NCBI GenBank assembly: GCA_037447655.1
Contig: JBBHKE010002613.1
Location: 236,758 to 300,757 of the forward strand
DNA: 64,000 nucleotides
Direction: 5' to 3'
DNA from: Zygnema cylindricum
Lineage: Eukaryota; Streptophyta; Zygnematophyceae; Zygnematales; Zygnemataceae
Program-made: the position numbers and the translations under genes
The notes under the pieces: model-generated
Database searches by the model: none
What the model saw: the letters and a program-made list of their open reading frames with translations, nothing else
What the model was told of the DNA's origin: nothing
Shown: in pieces, positions 45,101 to 56,490 of the stretch
Numbering within the stretch: the first letter of the stretch is position 1
How the letters are laid out: each line of letters starts with the position of its first letter

Positions 45101-47999
45101 TTCGATGCAAAGCACCTCCCACACCTGCACGATTGTCAGTTCCAAATCTCCCCAATTTACGCACCGAGCTATCAATGTCTTCCCTAGTAACTGTTTTATA
45201 CAATATCAGGTGTTTCCCAGAGTGAAAGCGAGCCAGAGGGTCCCTTCCAATGTCAAGTAAAATTTCTCTCAGCTGATGACAAACCTGGGGGTCATAAAAC
45301 ACAGGGTGTGCAGCTAAGCTATTGGGTAATAGCCTGATAAAGCTCCTTAAATCTTCTTCTATCACAAGTGGCGTTCTCACAATGGCTCCACGTTCATGTT
45401 CGGGAATATCTACTTCTGAAACCAACTCATTCCTTAAATTGAATGCCATTGCCCTGTCAAGCATTCTAGTCTCTCCATTCATGCTGCGAAAAAATGAAGC
45501 GTAGCGATCTCCTTCACTAATACAAGCCATTGAAACTAGCTTCATCATGTCCTCCAAAAGTCCCTCTCGAACTGTGAACAAGCACTCGGCAGATATCGCT
45601 GCATAAGTGACTAGTTCTTCAGTCAATGGACGGTAGCGCCATAACATTGGGTTGTCTACCATCATTTGTGGAACATGCTTCACGTCCTCAAACCAATCTT
45701 TGGAACCATAGATTTGCAGCAAAACTTGTAAGGCTGGTAGGGTCTCAGAAATAGTTTTATTTCTCTGGGATTTCATACTCACATAGGTTGCCTGCAAATT
45801 GGCGAAGCAGGATAGTTAGTGGTCAATCCTCATAGATGGGCATTCGACTGCAGAAGCTCTGAACTACGTAAACCAGGATTAATTCAACCAGGATTAGGCG
45901 AAAAAAAGCCTAAGCGAAAGCTACTCCTTTCACCACCTGTCGGCATTAAAGCCCTATTTTACTTGACGTAAAACTTGGTCCTGTTTTAAAATTTAACCCG
46001 ATAACTTGACTAGAGGTCATGTCACTTCTTAAGAGCTTGAAGACACTAAGAATTTGTACAATGGAAACAAATTATTCTGATTTGAACCTGGCAGTACTAT
46101 GATTTGATTTACACCTAAGCAATGAAATGCAAGATTGATTTGAGTTGAGTAGCTTAACTAAAGGGAATTAACCATTCAGAAGTTAATTAACAGATTAAAT
46201 CACTGGTTTACGCATTGGACTGATACACATTCATTAGAACAAAACTACGAGTTATACAAAACATGCCCCACATAGCATAAGCATTTTGCACCTCAACAGA
46301 CATGAAACCAGCTCACCAGTGCGGAGGTGCGACAAGTATTGTCTAAACAATGACTTGACTTCTCAGTCTACAATAAATGACCAGAATGTATTCGAGTTGT
46401 AGAATCTGGCTTGCCTGAGTATCGAACACATTGGTAAGCTTGATTTTGTATTGATTCCAAAGAGCTGCACTGTCTTGTCGGCAATCGTGCAATATTTTAG
46501 AAATCGCTTCATCTTCCAGAAGGGGCCGAAGCTTATCTATTGCGTACGTCAAATCAGGATCATCCATGGAAAGAAAGTCAAACAAGAATACGTGTTCTCG
46601 GCTAGCAAGCTGGCAAAACAAACAGCACGAAAGAAAAAGCCAGTGACTTGTCATGCTTCCCTCCAGAAACAATCATGACCAAAGATACACTTCCAGGCAG
46701 AAAACCCGTTGCGAAAAGGAAGAAAACAAGTTCTCATTCCAATAAAGAAGCAGTCGATTGCCAAAATGGGCCTCTTAAGTGGGACTTTTTTTTACATTTT
46801 TCCCTGTAAATCACAAAATTAGACAAGAAGTTAACAATCACGAAAGCGTCCAAGTCAACCTTACAGGTAAATTGCCCATCGCTATTAGTGTTAAACATTT
46901 ATTGGGCACTCAAGGTACTTCTTCTCATCCCAGAGTTTTAGTACTTATTGTTTTTATGCCATGCTCGAAATGTGACTTGACCTCTCAATTGCACCCATTA
47001 AAAAAAATAAAAAATCCAACAGTTGACAATAAAGTTAAAAATGTACTAGTGCCAGAAAAATGTCTAACACTAATAGCAATGGGCAGTGTAGTGTCCATCA
47101 TAACAGGTTGTTCTGCATTTTTCGCTAACACATTCTCTTGACGTACTTCAAGATGTCCCTTGCAACCTACATTCTTTCTGGGTGACACAGATATGGAAAA
47201 AAATCCAAACGGATAAACTGGGATCAGGGTGCTACCAAGAAACGTAAAGAGCAAATATGTTCAGAGAAATATTTATTTCAGCGGATATTCCTTGCAAACT
47301 AACTACCAACAAAAACATAGCAACACAAAACAACATCAATACCAGAAAAAAATAGGTTAACCAATGAACAATTTTGCTAACAATCTGAAACAAACTTTAG
47401 GCACGCCCTACCTGGAGGAGAGTTAGATCACGAACGCCGTTGAGATGAACTCCTTCACAATCCATAGAAAGAAGGGAAAATCCAGACAACCGCTCCAAAG
47501 CATTTTCAACTTCGTTACGCTTCACAACTAAGGATACAGCTGAGCCATAACTGAGACGATGGAATACAGATGAGACATAACTGAGACGATTGTTTAGATT
47601 GGATCTTCTTATAGAAGTCGGCGACACTATATCAGGCTTTTGTGCAGGTTCTTGAGGCAAAACTCTTTTCCTGGCCGGTTTGCCTTTGAATTTAACACAA
47701 CCATGTACTAAATCAAGTTCAAAATGCCTTGGGAACCTCCGGAGAAATTCCTCTTTTTTCTTGATAAGGTGATCGAGATTTTTAATTCTCCAGTGGTCCC
47801 TGATTTCAGAGAATGCCACAGCATCAGGTGTGACGTGACTTCGCATGAAGTTTAAAGTACTATTCAGTACCTTATTTTCCTCCCTGGAAAGTCCGGGACC
47901 AGGGCAAGTATTTTTCTTTGCTGTTTCTGCATTGCCTTCCTTTGCTGCTCGTCTCGCAGCTCTCTCAGCTCTTGCAGTTCTATTCACTCCACGAGCCAT
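42191..47999 (-). CDS. Winged-helix / DEDDy-like exonuclease / Ycf45-type ATPase fusion, gene 2
   Basis: Paralogue of the gene at 20 kb with the same six-exon plan, all phase 0: 47999-47412, 46609-46415, 45791-44994, 44415-44239, 43771-43646, 42577-42191; 756 aa, stop TAG. The N-terminus is Arg/Ala-rich ([20 protein letters not shown]), which could be a targeting or RNA-binding tail. Only one winged-helix-like repeat is present (about 42-105, ending [12 protein letters not shown]), against two in gene 1. Exonuclease motifs: D180 and E182 in MDCEGV, D242 in HDCRQD, but motif III reads YAAIS, so the final Asp of YxxxD is Ser328 and activity is probably lost or altered. The ATPase is intact: Walker [10 protein letters not shown] (K542), [15 protein letters not shown], Walker [10 protein letters not shown] (D612, E613). 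Intron 2 begins AG|GCAAGC, a GC-AG intron; gene 1 has GT there. A MITE sits in intron 1. Confidence 0.92.
42810..43334 (-). other. Intronic repeat-like segment in fusion gene 2 (not a gene)
   Basis: A 174-codon minus frame lies wholly inside intron 5 of fusion gene 2. No domain is recognised. Its GATATATTGCG and GATATATCGATTAT words resemble those at 10.3 kb, so it is more likely an old mobile-element relic than a nested gene. Confidence 0.4.
46868..47090. mobile_element. ~220-bp TIR element in intron 1 of fusion gene 2
   Basis: Left: TAAATTGCCCATCGCTATTA followed by GTGTTAAACATTT. Right: AAATGTCTAACACTAATAGC followed by AATGGGCAGTGTA. The ends are inverted over about 38 bp, including the inner GGGCAC/GTGCC words, and TA-flanked. 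It belongs to the ATTAGTGTT TIR superfamily seen five or more times in this window. Its absence from the gene 1 intron indicates insertion after the duplication. Confidence 0.85.
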
Positions 48000-48720
48000 C
48001 AAATGTAGCTAGGATTAGGCCAAATTAGGGCAATATACTATACAGATGTTAGTGCTTTTGAGTTTTAATCCATCAATAGAGTTGACATTAGGGCAAATTA
48101 GGGCAATAGACTATACAGATGTTAGAGCTGTGAAGCCAGCTACAGAGATAGGATTAGGGCATATTACAGAATGTAAGCTAGTGCTTCGAAGCCATCAATA
48201 CAGCGAGGATTAGGACAACAGAATTGCAGACCTAAAGATTTTAATGCTTCGACTTTGCAAGGCTACATAACAAAATGCAGCTTAACCGTGTAGTAAAACA
48301 AAAATATACAGGATTACTGGCAGGCTACGGTTATTGCACAATTTGCATTATGCAATTGCAGGTTTATTGCTGCAGGTTCGCTTATTTCGGCTGAATTGCA
48401 GACCTACAGAACAGACAAACCAGTGAGCTGCCCAGCGCTTTTATTTATTTATTTTTTTTTTTTTTTTTTTTAGAATTCGGGTAAAGGCCTATGGCGGAAA
48501 ATTCAGAATAGTGCCACCAATCCGTATACTGCCGTACAGCAGACAGCTTATCGACGCTAAAAAATCAAAACTGAAGGTGCAATCTGGAGAAACAAGATTT
48601 CATAATGTAGAGAGAGCTCATTGATCGTTACGGCGACGAATTTGGCTTCACTTGCGTCACTACAGTACTGTAGATTCGCACTTCCAATATAGCTATAAGA
48701 TGCCTTCGACCAACATTCAG
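48000..48720. other. Upstream region of fusion gene 2 with a degenerate ~70-bp repeat
   Basis: At 48010-48215 about three to four diverged units carry GATTAGGGCAAATTAGGGCA and ACTATACAGATGTTAG words. A poly(T) run follows at about 48448-48470. This should contain the promoter and 5' UTR of the minus-strand gene; no core promoter element is convincing. Confidence 0.5.
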
Positions 48721-50350
48721 TTTTTAAGGGGAAAATCCCATCATAACATATTTCAAAGTGTTACAAGGTGGAGACGCTAAAATTTCTCCCAAAACTGAAT
48801 CCACGAATTGAAGAAAGCGACCACCACTGTAGGACACGTGGCATGACAAGCATAACAGACCGTCAAGCGAGACGTGACATGACGTACACAGACTGGAGAG
48901 CTTCCAAAACGATAGGACACCATTTGACTTCACATGAAATCTAACGACTTCACACAACTGTCCACAAAATACTTAGGGTTACTACTCATGCGCCTCAGGT
49001 AATAGTTTTTTTCTGTCTTTTGTCAAAAATTGGTTGGTGCACCCAAACATTTCCCGCGGTACAAAGAGAGCATCGAAGCAACAATGGGTCGATACTTTGT
49101 TAAGGAACATGGCCTTCTACTATAGGCAGTGTTCGTCGAGTTAAAAAGATAAGTTCCTTCATTGGACCACTTGAATCCATGGTGGTTTAAAATTCGTATT
49201 TCTACGAGAGGGTCTTCGACATTAGTTACTCTTATATGATGCCACAAGACCTATGCCGCTTCTCGCCGCGGTAAAATGTCATCTGAAGGAACAAAGGTGT
49301 TAGGCTTATGGTCAATTACGATAACCAAACCATCACACCCTGTCAAGTAGTGACGCCTTACTCTTTGAGCCTAAACAATGGAGATCAATTCTTTCCCTCT
49401 AGCAAAAACGTTATTTTGAGTACATGAGTCTCAACGCGAAAGCGATTGCTTGGCCTTTTTGCGACAACACCACACCTAACCCGTAGTAAGCGACTTCAAA
49501 TGTGCATTCGCATGACTTTGATGAGTTTGCGTGAACCCATGTTAGAGCATGAGTCAAGTTTTTATTGATTCCTTAAAACACCTTTGAACACTAAACCGTT
49601 CACTGCCACCTAGTACTTCACCTAGTAAGGTTTGTAAAGAGTTGGACAAAGTCCTTGTAACCTTAGACAAACCACTTGTAATAATTAGCGCAACCCGAAA
49701 AATACGTAACTTCAATATTGTTTTTTGCGCATCCAACCGTCGCGCAACTATGTTTTTCTTTATATCCAAGCCACATCCATCGCACCGACGTTGTAGACAA
49801 TGTAGGTGTTCTTTCTTCTTACATTAGGCAATTAATTATCCGTAAGAACATGTTATTGTTCCTCAAAATGTTTAAGACTTAGCAGACTTGCATCACATGG
49901 TCTCATGGTGTGCGACCGCTAATAAGGACGTCATCATGGTAAACTAGAACCACTCTCCTCAACAATGGCTCAAACATATCGTTCATGATTGATGCTGCGT
50001 TTGTTCAACCAAAATAGAGAAACTTCAACAAAAAAATCCTAATTAGTGTTTCAAACATAGTCTTTGGCACAACAACCTGTGTTGTGTGAATCTAAGGATA
50101 GCCATGCGCCAAGTCAAGGTACGTGAAGCACTTAAAACCTTAAAGGTAACTTGGCAAAAATCAATGCGAGAAAGAGCGAATCGTATTTTTAACGTCGACT
50201 TGACAAACGCGGTGGTCCACATAGGGAGCACCCCTTCTTAAGACCAAAGAGAATCTAAGCACATATTTTTGAGGTTTCAAACTAGCCCACGTCCAAAAAA
50301 TAAGCTATATATATTCATTTCTTCGTGCTCCAAGGGCTTAACAACAAGGG
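48720..50350 (-). pseudogene. Decayed Ty3/gypsy-type pol (RT and RNase H) relic
   Basis: Conceptual minus-strand translation, changing frame repeatedly, shows Ty3/gypsy reverse transcriptase landmarks in the right order. KTMFETLI and LYFG-TNAASIMNDMFEPLL (family: KTAF, PFGLTNAPATFQ) come first, then VYHDDVLISGRT around 49925-49950 (the YxDD catalytic block). GCANYYKWF (family: LANYYRRF) and a connection to RNase H-like TFEVAYYGLGVVLSQKG follow. Many stops and shifts; no intact domain. No confident LTRs flank it. The 5' gag side was not found. Confidence 0.65.
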
Positions 50351-50664
50351 TGAGAAATGGTGGTTTTTTGATACATTCTTTTGTATTGAAGACATATTAG
50401 TTACGTGCGCAGTCTTCGGTGTAAACATAAAGTATAAAAATGGAAAATGAAAGAAAACAAGGGATTTTTTTATTGGATGTACGAAAGTCATTGACAAAGA
50501 TAAGGCTGGTAACTTCATTTGGGGAGTACGATCTAGAACACATGGATTCATCAAACGTATGGAACACGCCTAAAAAGTATTTGGGTTTGTACAACTTATG
50601 TTACGTGGCGCAATTTATTGAGCACGTGGAACCATGCACTTAGGGTAAGAGCCCATGAGACGAA
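50351..50664. other. Nothing recognised
   Basis: AT-rich stretch between the pol relic and the direct-repeat region. Short frames on both strands show no domain. Confidence 0.3.
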
Positions 50665-51170
50665 AATTGGGGTTTGGTAACTGAAAGTCGTACGTTTTCG
50701 TACAGATTCGTACCAATTTTTTTTTATTATTAGATCTTTACTTGAAAGCTGTCGGGATGCTTCAATGATGTAGGCGAAATTCTTAACCCTTGGATATTTC
50801 ACTTTTTGAGATCCGCGAAGCTATCGCGCATATCAAGGTAACATTTCATTAGACAAAAAGTGGGGTTTGTTACTGGTGTCGAGCGTGCCTCAGTAACATG
50901 AAGGAAGAGCCCACAGCCCGGAGTAATCGGCATCAGAGTAAATAACCCCCAAATGCGAATGCTTCCCAGAATGATGATCATACCCACTGCTGCCCACATC
51001 CCTCCAATAGATATGCATGCAAAATAGGAGAGTTGTTTAGAAAGGGAATAAGGTTAAGCGCAGGGGAAAGGCGAAAGTTATCATCTCTCCCTTCCTTTCC
51101 CCCCCCCTTGACCGGGGAAAGGGATTTGGGTCTCGATAATCAGGTTGATATCCCAATTTGCTTCCTCTAC
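50665..51170. repeat. Dispersed direct-repeat blocks, first copies
   Basis: Two adjoining blocks recur about 2.5-3.4 kb downstream in the same orientation. Block A (50665-50850; CGTACGTTTTCGTACAG, GAAAGCTGTCGG, GATCCGCGAAGC) recurs at about 54065-54260. Block B (50874-51170; GTCGAGCGTGCCTC, CCCACTGCTGCCCACATCCC, GGAAAGGCGAAAGTTAT) recurs at 53394-53690. These look like fragments of one mobile-element family; block B could be an LTR but no ends are defined. Confidence 0.75.
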
Positions 51171-53393
51171 GAGAAACTGATCGCACTTGTTCCCTCAAAA
51201 CCCACTGTCCTGATCCAGGGGGTTTCAGTTTACTCCGTGAGGGTAACTCCAGAGTAAAGAGAACTCCAGATGAAGACACAAATGCACTACCACCTAGAAA
51301 TATATAGGTAATAGAATTGGCTTTCCAAATTTAACAATATCACCTTGTCCCAGAAAAAAGAGAATAAAAGAAAGAGAATGTGTAATATAGTGAAGCAAGC
51401 TTAACATACCCCAGAAAAAAACAATGACAGCAAGAGAAAGGTGTAGAAACTAATGGTTTTTTTCAAAAGTATTATCTAGGTCTGAATAGAAATAAAGAAG
51501 CCGAGGCAGTCTTCCTCTAACTTCTCTCTCCAACTCTCAAACTTGTCGCAGTCACTGAGAGATTGGAGAGGAAGCTAGAGCCATGGCTACCTAGGCTATC
51601 CTGAGGTTTACGGGAAATTTTTATACTAGTTAAAGGAGTATTTACTAAAAGTTATATGCCGGTCACACGATTTGATCCTGGTACCTGCCGGCCGACAAAC
51701 TGAAATAGCCGGTAGCCTTAGCCGTTAAGTCTAGGAGTAGTGATACGTATTATATAGTACGATATTTACTTAAACATTAACACGTAGGTTTAATCATTTA
51801 ACTGTAACTGTGTACGGTATACATAGATCTGGTAATGTATAAGTACGAAATACGATACATGCACGAAATCAATACCGCGCATTTTATTTCGTAAGTGAAA
51901 CGAATACCGCACATCTATTTATTACGGCTACGATTAAATTAGATTCTAATCGGACGGCCGGAATTAGCGCCGAGATCGCGGAAGAAGATTTCGGAGGTTT
52001 GTGGCCATCGCCACATCGGATGACGCATGGCGAAATTACATTGGATTGTGGAATCTCCGGAGATTATGGCACCGAATCCGGATATGACATGTGTCGACAT
52101 TTGGGCCATGTCGTACAATGTTCGTACATAAAGTACACCGGCAGCTGTAATTTTGCGTACGGAACTGTATTCTGATTGGTTTTGTACATCAGTAGATAGA
52201 GTCTGTGAGAGAAATAGGACTTAGAAAAATTAGGAGATAGGACCCTCTCTCCCAGAGAGCTTCTGTACAAAAGGTCAACTTTGACCCTCCATAACTTACT
52301 ACTCAGGGGAGCAAATTCACAAATTCTTTTTGCTATCGACTCAGGGGACTCTTGCCTTCACAAGGGTGCACGTTGTCAGAGTTTTTGTTTGCCAGGGTGG
52401 CAGTTATTTTTGGTGAAACACAAAGGGGTCAGGATTATCCTAGAGGCTTCTTGGGAGCTGTCCACTCTGAGGACTTATGGAGGTCTCAGAGTTACAAAAG
52501 GCGATCCCTCTCCTGATTGTATCGTAAATAGGTATGGTGCTCCTTCAACCTCTATTTTTGGCAACTCGGAACCGGCTAAACTCTTCTCGGTTTCAAATAG
52601 CAAAAAGTCCAAAAATCACCCAAAAAACAGATAGTGCCAACTACCCACCCGGACTATGATTCCCACAAAAAACAGATCAAAAACCAAGATGGCAATAGAG
52701 TCAAACAAAACAAAGATTCTCCAAAAGAAGGTTTGTTGGAATTTTTGAGAGTTTTCACAAGAGACAGTACTGAAAAGCCACCTGTCTCCTTCGACCCCCA
52801 AGCGCCTTATACATCAAAGTTTGTCAAATTGCAGGTCCAAAAGTCAAAGCTAAGCTATTAAGGAATGAGCGGCAACCAAGTGTAAAGGAACTGACACAAG
52901 ACAAAACAATCCGTACTACACTCGAGGCAAAAAGTTTATCTCCGCACTGCAGCTAGATCCGCGGCTGGAAGTAATTAGTTGGTCCACAATTATAAGATAA
53001 AGTCCTGAAAATGACACTAACTTGCCAGACTTTGACCTGACATAATTAATGGACCAAAGGTCAGCTGTGCCTGAACTAAATCCCTACTGGCGGCTAACAG
53101 CTTAATCTAGATGCAAATCAGGAAAATTACGTGGCTATCCACAATGTACCCCCAAAGGGAGTTGGCGGAAACTGATCCCATGTAACGAAATTGCTATCTT
53201 TTAGACGGTAGGACTTTGTCGTCTGGCCTCCATTAGGCCTGAAATAAAGTGCGTTCCGATCAGATAAGGAAATACAAGGATCTCTTTTGGCTTGGTGCAC
53301 TCACTCCTGCGTACTCTGAAGACCGTATAGGGTAAAAACGGCCTGAAAATCCTTGGTGAAATAAAGGTGTGGCTGAAAAGCATACGAGCTTGA
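51171..53393. other. Repeat-region interior, no confirmed gene
   Basis: Two plus-strand frames (52281-52634, 117 codons; 52634-52861, 75 codons) abut and show moderately balanced amino-acid composition, for example LFAIDSGDSC and RVFTRDSTEKPPVSFDPQAP. They may be remnants of one coding region of the element whose repeats flank this interval. No domain is recognised and no function is assigned. Confidence 0.35.
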
Positions 53394-54770
53394 CAGCTGT
53401 CGAGCGTGCCTCCGTAACGTGAAGGAAGGGCCCACAACCCGGAGTCGTCGGCACCGGAGTCCTGCAAATAACCCCTAAATGCGAATGCTTCTCAAAATGA
53501 TGATCATGCCCACTGCTGCCCACATCCCTCCCATAGATATACATGCAAAATAGGAGAGTTGCTTGGACAAGGAATAGGGTTGAGCGTAGAGGAAAGGCGA
53601 AAGTTATTCTCTCTCCCTTCCTTTCCCCCCCCCCTGACCAGGGAAAGGGATTTAGGTCTCAATATCAAGCTAATATCCCAATTTTTCCCCCTCTTAGTCA
53701 GCAGTGACGAAAGTATCATCGCACGTTTGTTTGACATCCACTGACCATCGGAGTTTGAGACGTCTTTTTGCCATTCCGTTTCGAAATTTCGATTTCCAAT
53801 TTCAAAATTAGAATTTAGCGCAAATTTTTCGTACGAATCATTAACTACTTCCAGTGGTACTGATATTATCGTTCAGATTTTCAGTTTGAATAATATTTTT
53901 AGATTTTCAAAATGTGAACACTACGTGTCACCAATCATAATTTCAAAAGGTTGTTTATTGGTCTAACACAATGGAGCGAACTGCCATTAAACACTGTCAT
54001 AAGACGTTTTCGTTTGTTTACTGGGACCGCCTAATGGAATTGAGGCCATACGGTATAATTCCGTTAGACGAATAATGGGGTTCGTTACTAGACGCCGTAT
54101 GTTTTCGTACAGCGGCGTACAAAGACGTACCTTATTTTTTTTTGTCAGACGAAACATCAATACTGGAAAGCTATCGGAAGGCTCATAGGCGCAATTGTTC
54201 GATGCTGGATATTCCAATTTTTTAGATCCGCGAAGCAATCGCGCACATCGTCCAGCGTGAAGATACTCTCATCGCGAGGAGAGTTGCACGATATTGGGCG
54301 TGTACCATTAGTACACGTGAAAAAGCAAAAAAATATCCACTTTGAACAAGCGATCAGTCCTACACGCCCTACAAGCCATGTGCCGTCAACCACGTTGGAT
54401 GCAGATGAGCCAAAAATATCCTCGCACGCTCCGTTTGATATCCATCGACATTCAAAGTTTGTCGCGTCTTTTTGCCATTCCGTTTTGAAATTTTGATCTC
54501 CATTTTCAAAATCAAAATCTGGCCTCAAACTTTTCGTACGAATCATTAACCACCTCTGGTGGTACATATATTCCGTTCTGACTTTGCGTTTTTCGATTTT
54601 TTTAAAAATTTGTGAATCTTAAATCTAACCTATGTGGCTCCAATCATAATTGGGGAAGGTTTGTTACTAGCGCGACAAAATGGAGCGGACTTCCTGTAAA
54701 CGCTGCCAATAGAGTTGTCCATACATTTTCCAAGACCCCCTAGTGGAATTCTACCCTTAGGCCACTTCTC
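53394..54770. repeat. Second repeat copies and a ~700-bp tandem duplication
   Basis: 53394-53690 repeats block B and 54065-54260 repeats block A. In addition 53710-54060 and 54400-54760 are tandem copies about 700 bp apart, sharing CTTTTTGCCATTCCGTTT, TTTTCGTACGAATCATTAAC, AATCATAATT and AAATGGAGCG words in order. Short frames here are repeat-derived. Confidence 0.75.
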
Positions 54771-55386
54771 CATGAGGGGCCGAAAGTAATCGTACGGAAA
54801 CGTTTACTAGCAGTAATACTTTGTTCACTTCTCTAGCAAGTCGTGTCAGCAATGGAATCTATCGCGTACGTGCTTTCTTTGGATTAGATGCACGTAGGTT
54901 CTTGTTCTGACGACGAGCAGTCAAAGATTCCAAAAGCACAATATCTGAACTTGTATCCGTACATCCAGCCGCAAATTAAATTACGTGAATGTACAATTTG
55001 TACGTCTGTGTTTTGTATTTTTTGTACTTGTTTGGTCGTTCGTGTTTCGTGGTGGCGCCGCGAATTGCGGACGTGAGCGGATATTGGAGGAGGCGTCACG
55101 ACACGTTCTTCAACAAAGATTTTTTTTTGTGGTTTTTGTTGGATTTGATTCTTGCCCGTCCTAAGGCGCGTGGCAAATGTCCAATGGCGCGCGGCTCGTT
55201 CGTGACCTTTCCACGCGTAAACATTTTACACGTCCGGTGATTGGCTAGTGTCTTTTTTGAGGACACTAGCGAATCACTGGACAAAGTGACCTTTTCCTTT
55301 AAAAACTCATAATCGGACGGTCGACGTTGTCGCCCAATAGTTTGGAGAATCTTGACGAATCTCTTGTAATGATGTTTTATAATATA

Positions 55387-55433
<47 letters not shown>

Positions 55434-55939
55434 AGGCCCTGTACGAAAATGTGATGGATCTGTTTGGAAATGCACTTTTTCCAGTAATGAACCCCACATT
55501 TTTCGCCTGATGGAGGTTCACCCTCAATCGACCCGGTCTGTAGAGTTTGCCGTACAATTACAGAGACGTATGATGGAACTTCACCCTAAGTTAAAAATTT
55601 ATAATCCAACATGTGCTCTCACCATGGAGCTCACGTAACGATAGAAAGTGACTGTGCGCAACACTTATTTATATGTGGTTGCCGCAGTTTTGTTACCGTA
55701 AACCTTCGCTGGCCGTGTGAATTGCTGATTTTATTATGACGGTCGACGTTCGCAAGCGTGGCAAAATTTTAAGCGGTTGAAACAATATTTTGAAAGTCAA
55801 AGCTGTCCAACCGATTGACCGTCAAAATTAGACTCAACGGTACTTTACTTGTACCATCGTGTACTTCAAAAGTACAATATTTCACAAAATGACGTGACTG
55901 TGCGCAACCAAAACAGTCACTGCCATGATCGCAACCAAA
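54771..55939. other. Intergenic, includes a (TA)n microsatellite
   Basis: The (TA)n run lies at about 55382-55431. A GGACACTAGCGAATCACTGG hairpin partner pair is seen at about 55235-55280 (GTGATTGGCTAGTGTC opposite GACACTAGCGAATCAC). GACTGTGCGCAAC occurs at 55650 and 55898. No gene supported. Confidence 0.5.
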
Positions 55940-56490
55940 ACCAGCCTTTGAGCTGATAATGATGTTCAACAACTTTCTTGGTCTTTAGACTAAGTTGGTT
56001 GATCGAAAAACAGAAAAAAAAAAATCAACATAACAATATAATCTATCAAACAAATATTATGAATGAAAACAAGTGTTTGTAATGTTGGTCAACCTCCGAG
56101 CTGATAATGATGTTTATGCAACCTTCTAAGTCTCAGAGTTGATAATGATGTTTATGCAACCTTCTAAGTCTTAGAACTAAGTTGGTTGATCACAAAAATA
56201 CAAAAAAAACAAAGTACTCAAGTAATCAATCTACTATAATAAACAACGAAAATTAATAAATAATAAGTGATTGTAATGTTAGTCAGCCTTTGAGCTGATA
56301 ATGATGTTTATGTAACCATTTGGGTCTTCGACTAAGGTGCTTGATCGAAAACAAAAAAAGTACTTAAAGTAATCAACATATTCTAACTATTAAAAAATAT
56401 AAAAGAAAATACGTGTTTGTAGTGTTAGTCAGCCATCGAGCTGATAATGATGTTGTTCCAACCTTCAGGGTCTTTGGACTAAGTTGGTTA
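55940..56490. repeat. ~147-bp tandem repeat, about four units
   Basis: The anchor GAGCTGATAATGATGTT occurs at about 55950, 56098, 56291 and 56438 (spacings 148, 193, 147), with an extra 32-bp internal duplication at 56130 that explains the long spacing. Each unit continues into CTAAGTTGGTTGATC and an A-rich stretch. It is non-coding. Confidence 0.85.

Noticed and set aside
50874-53690. Block B repeats as LTRs of the Ty3/gypsy relic
   Set aside because: Both copies lie on the same side of the pol relic rather than flanking it, and no TG...CA ends or target duplication could be defined.
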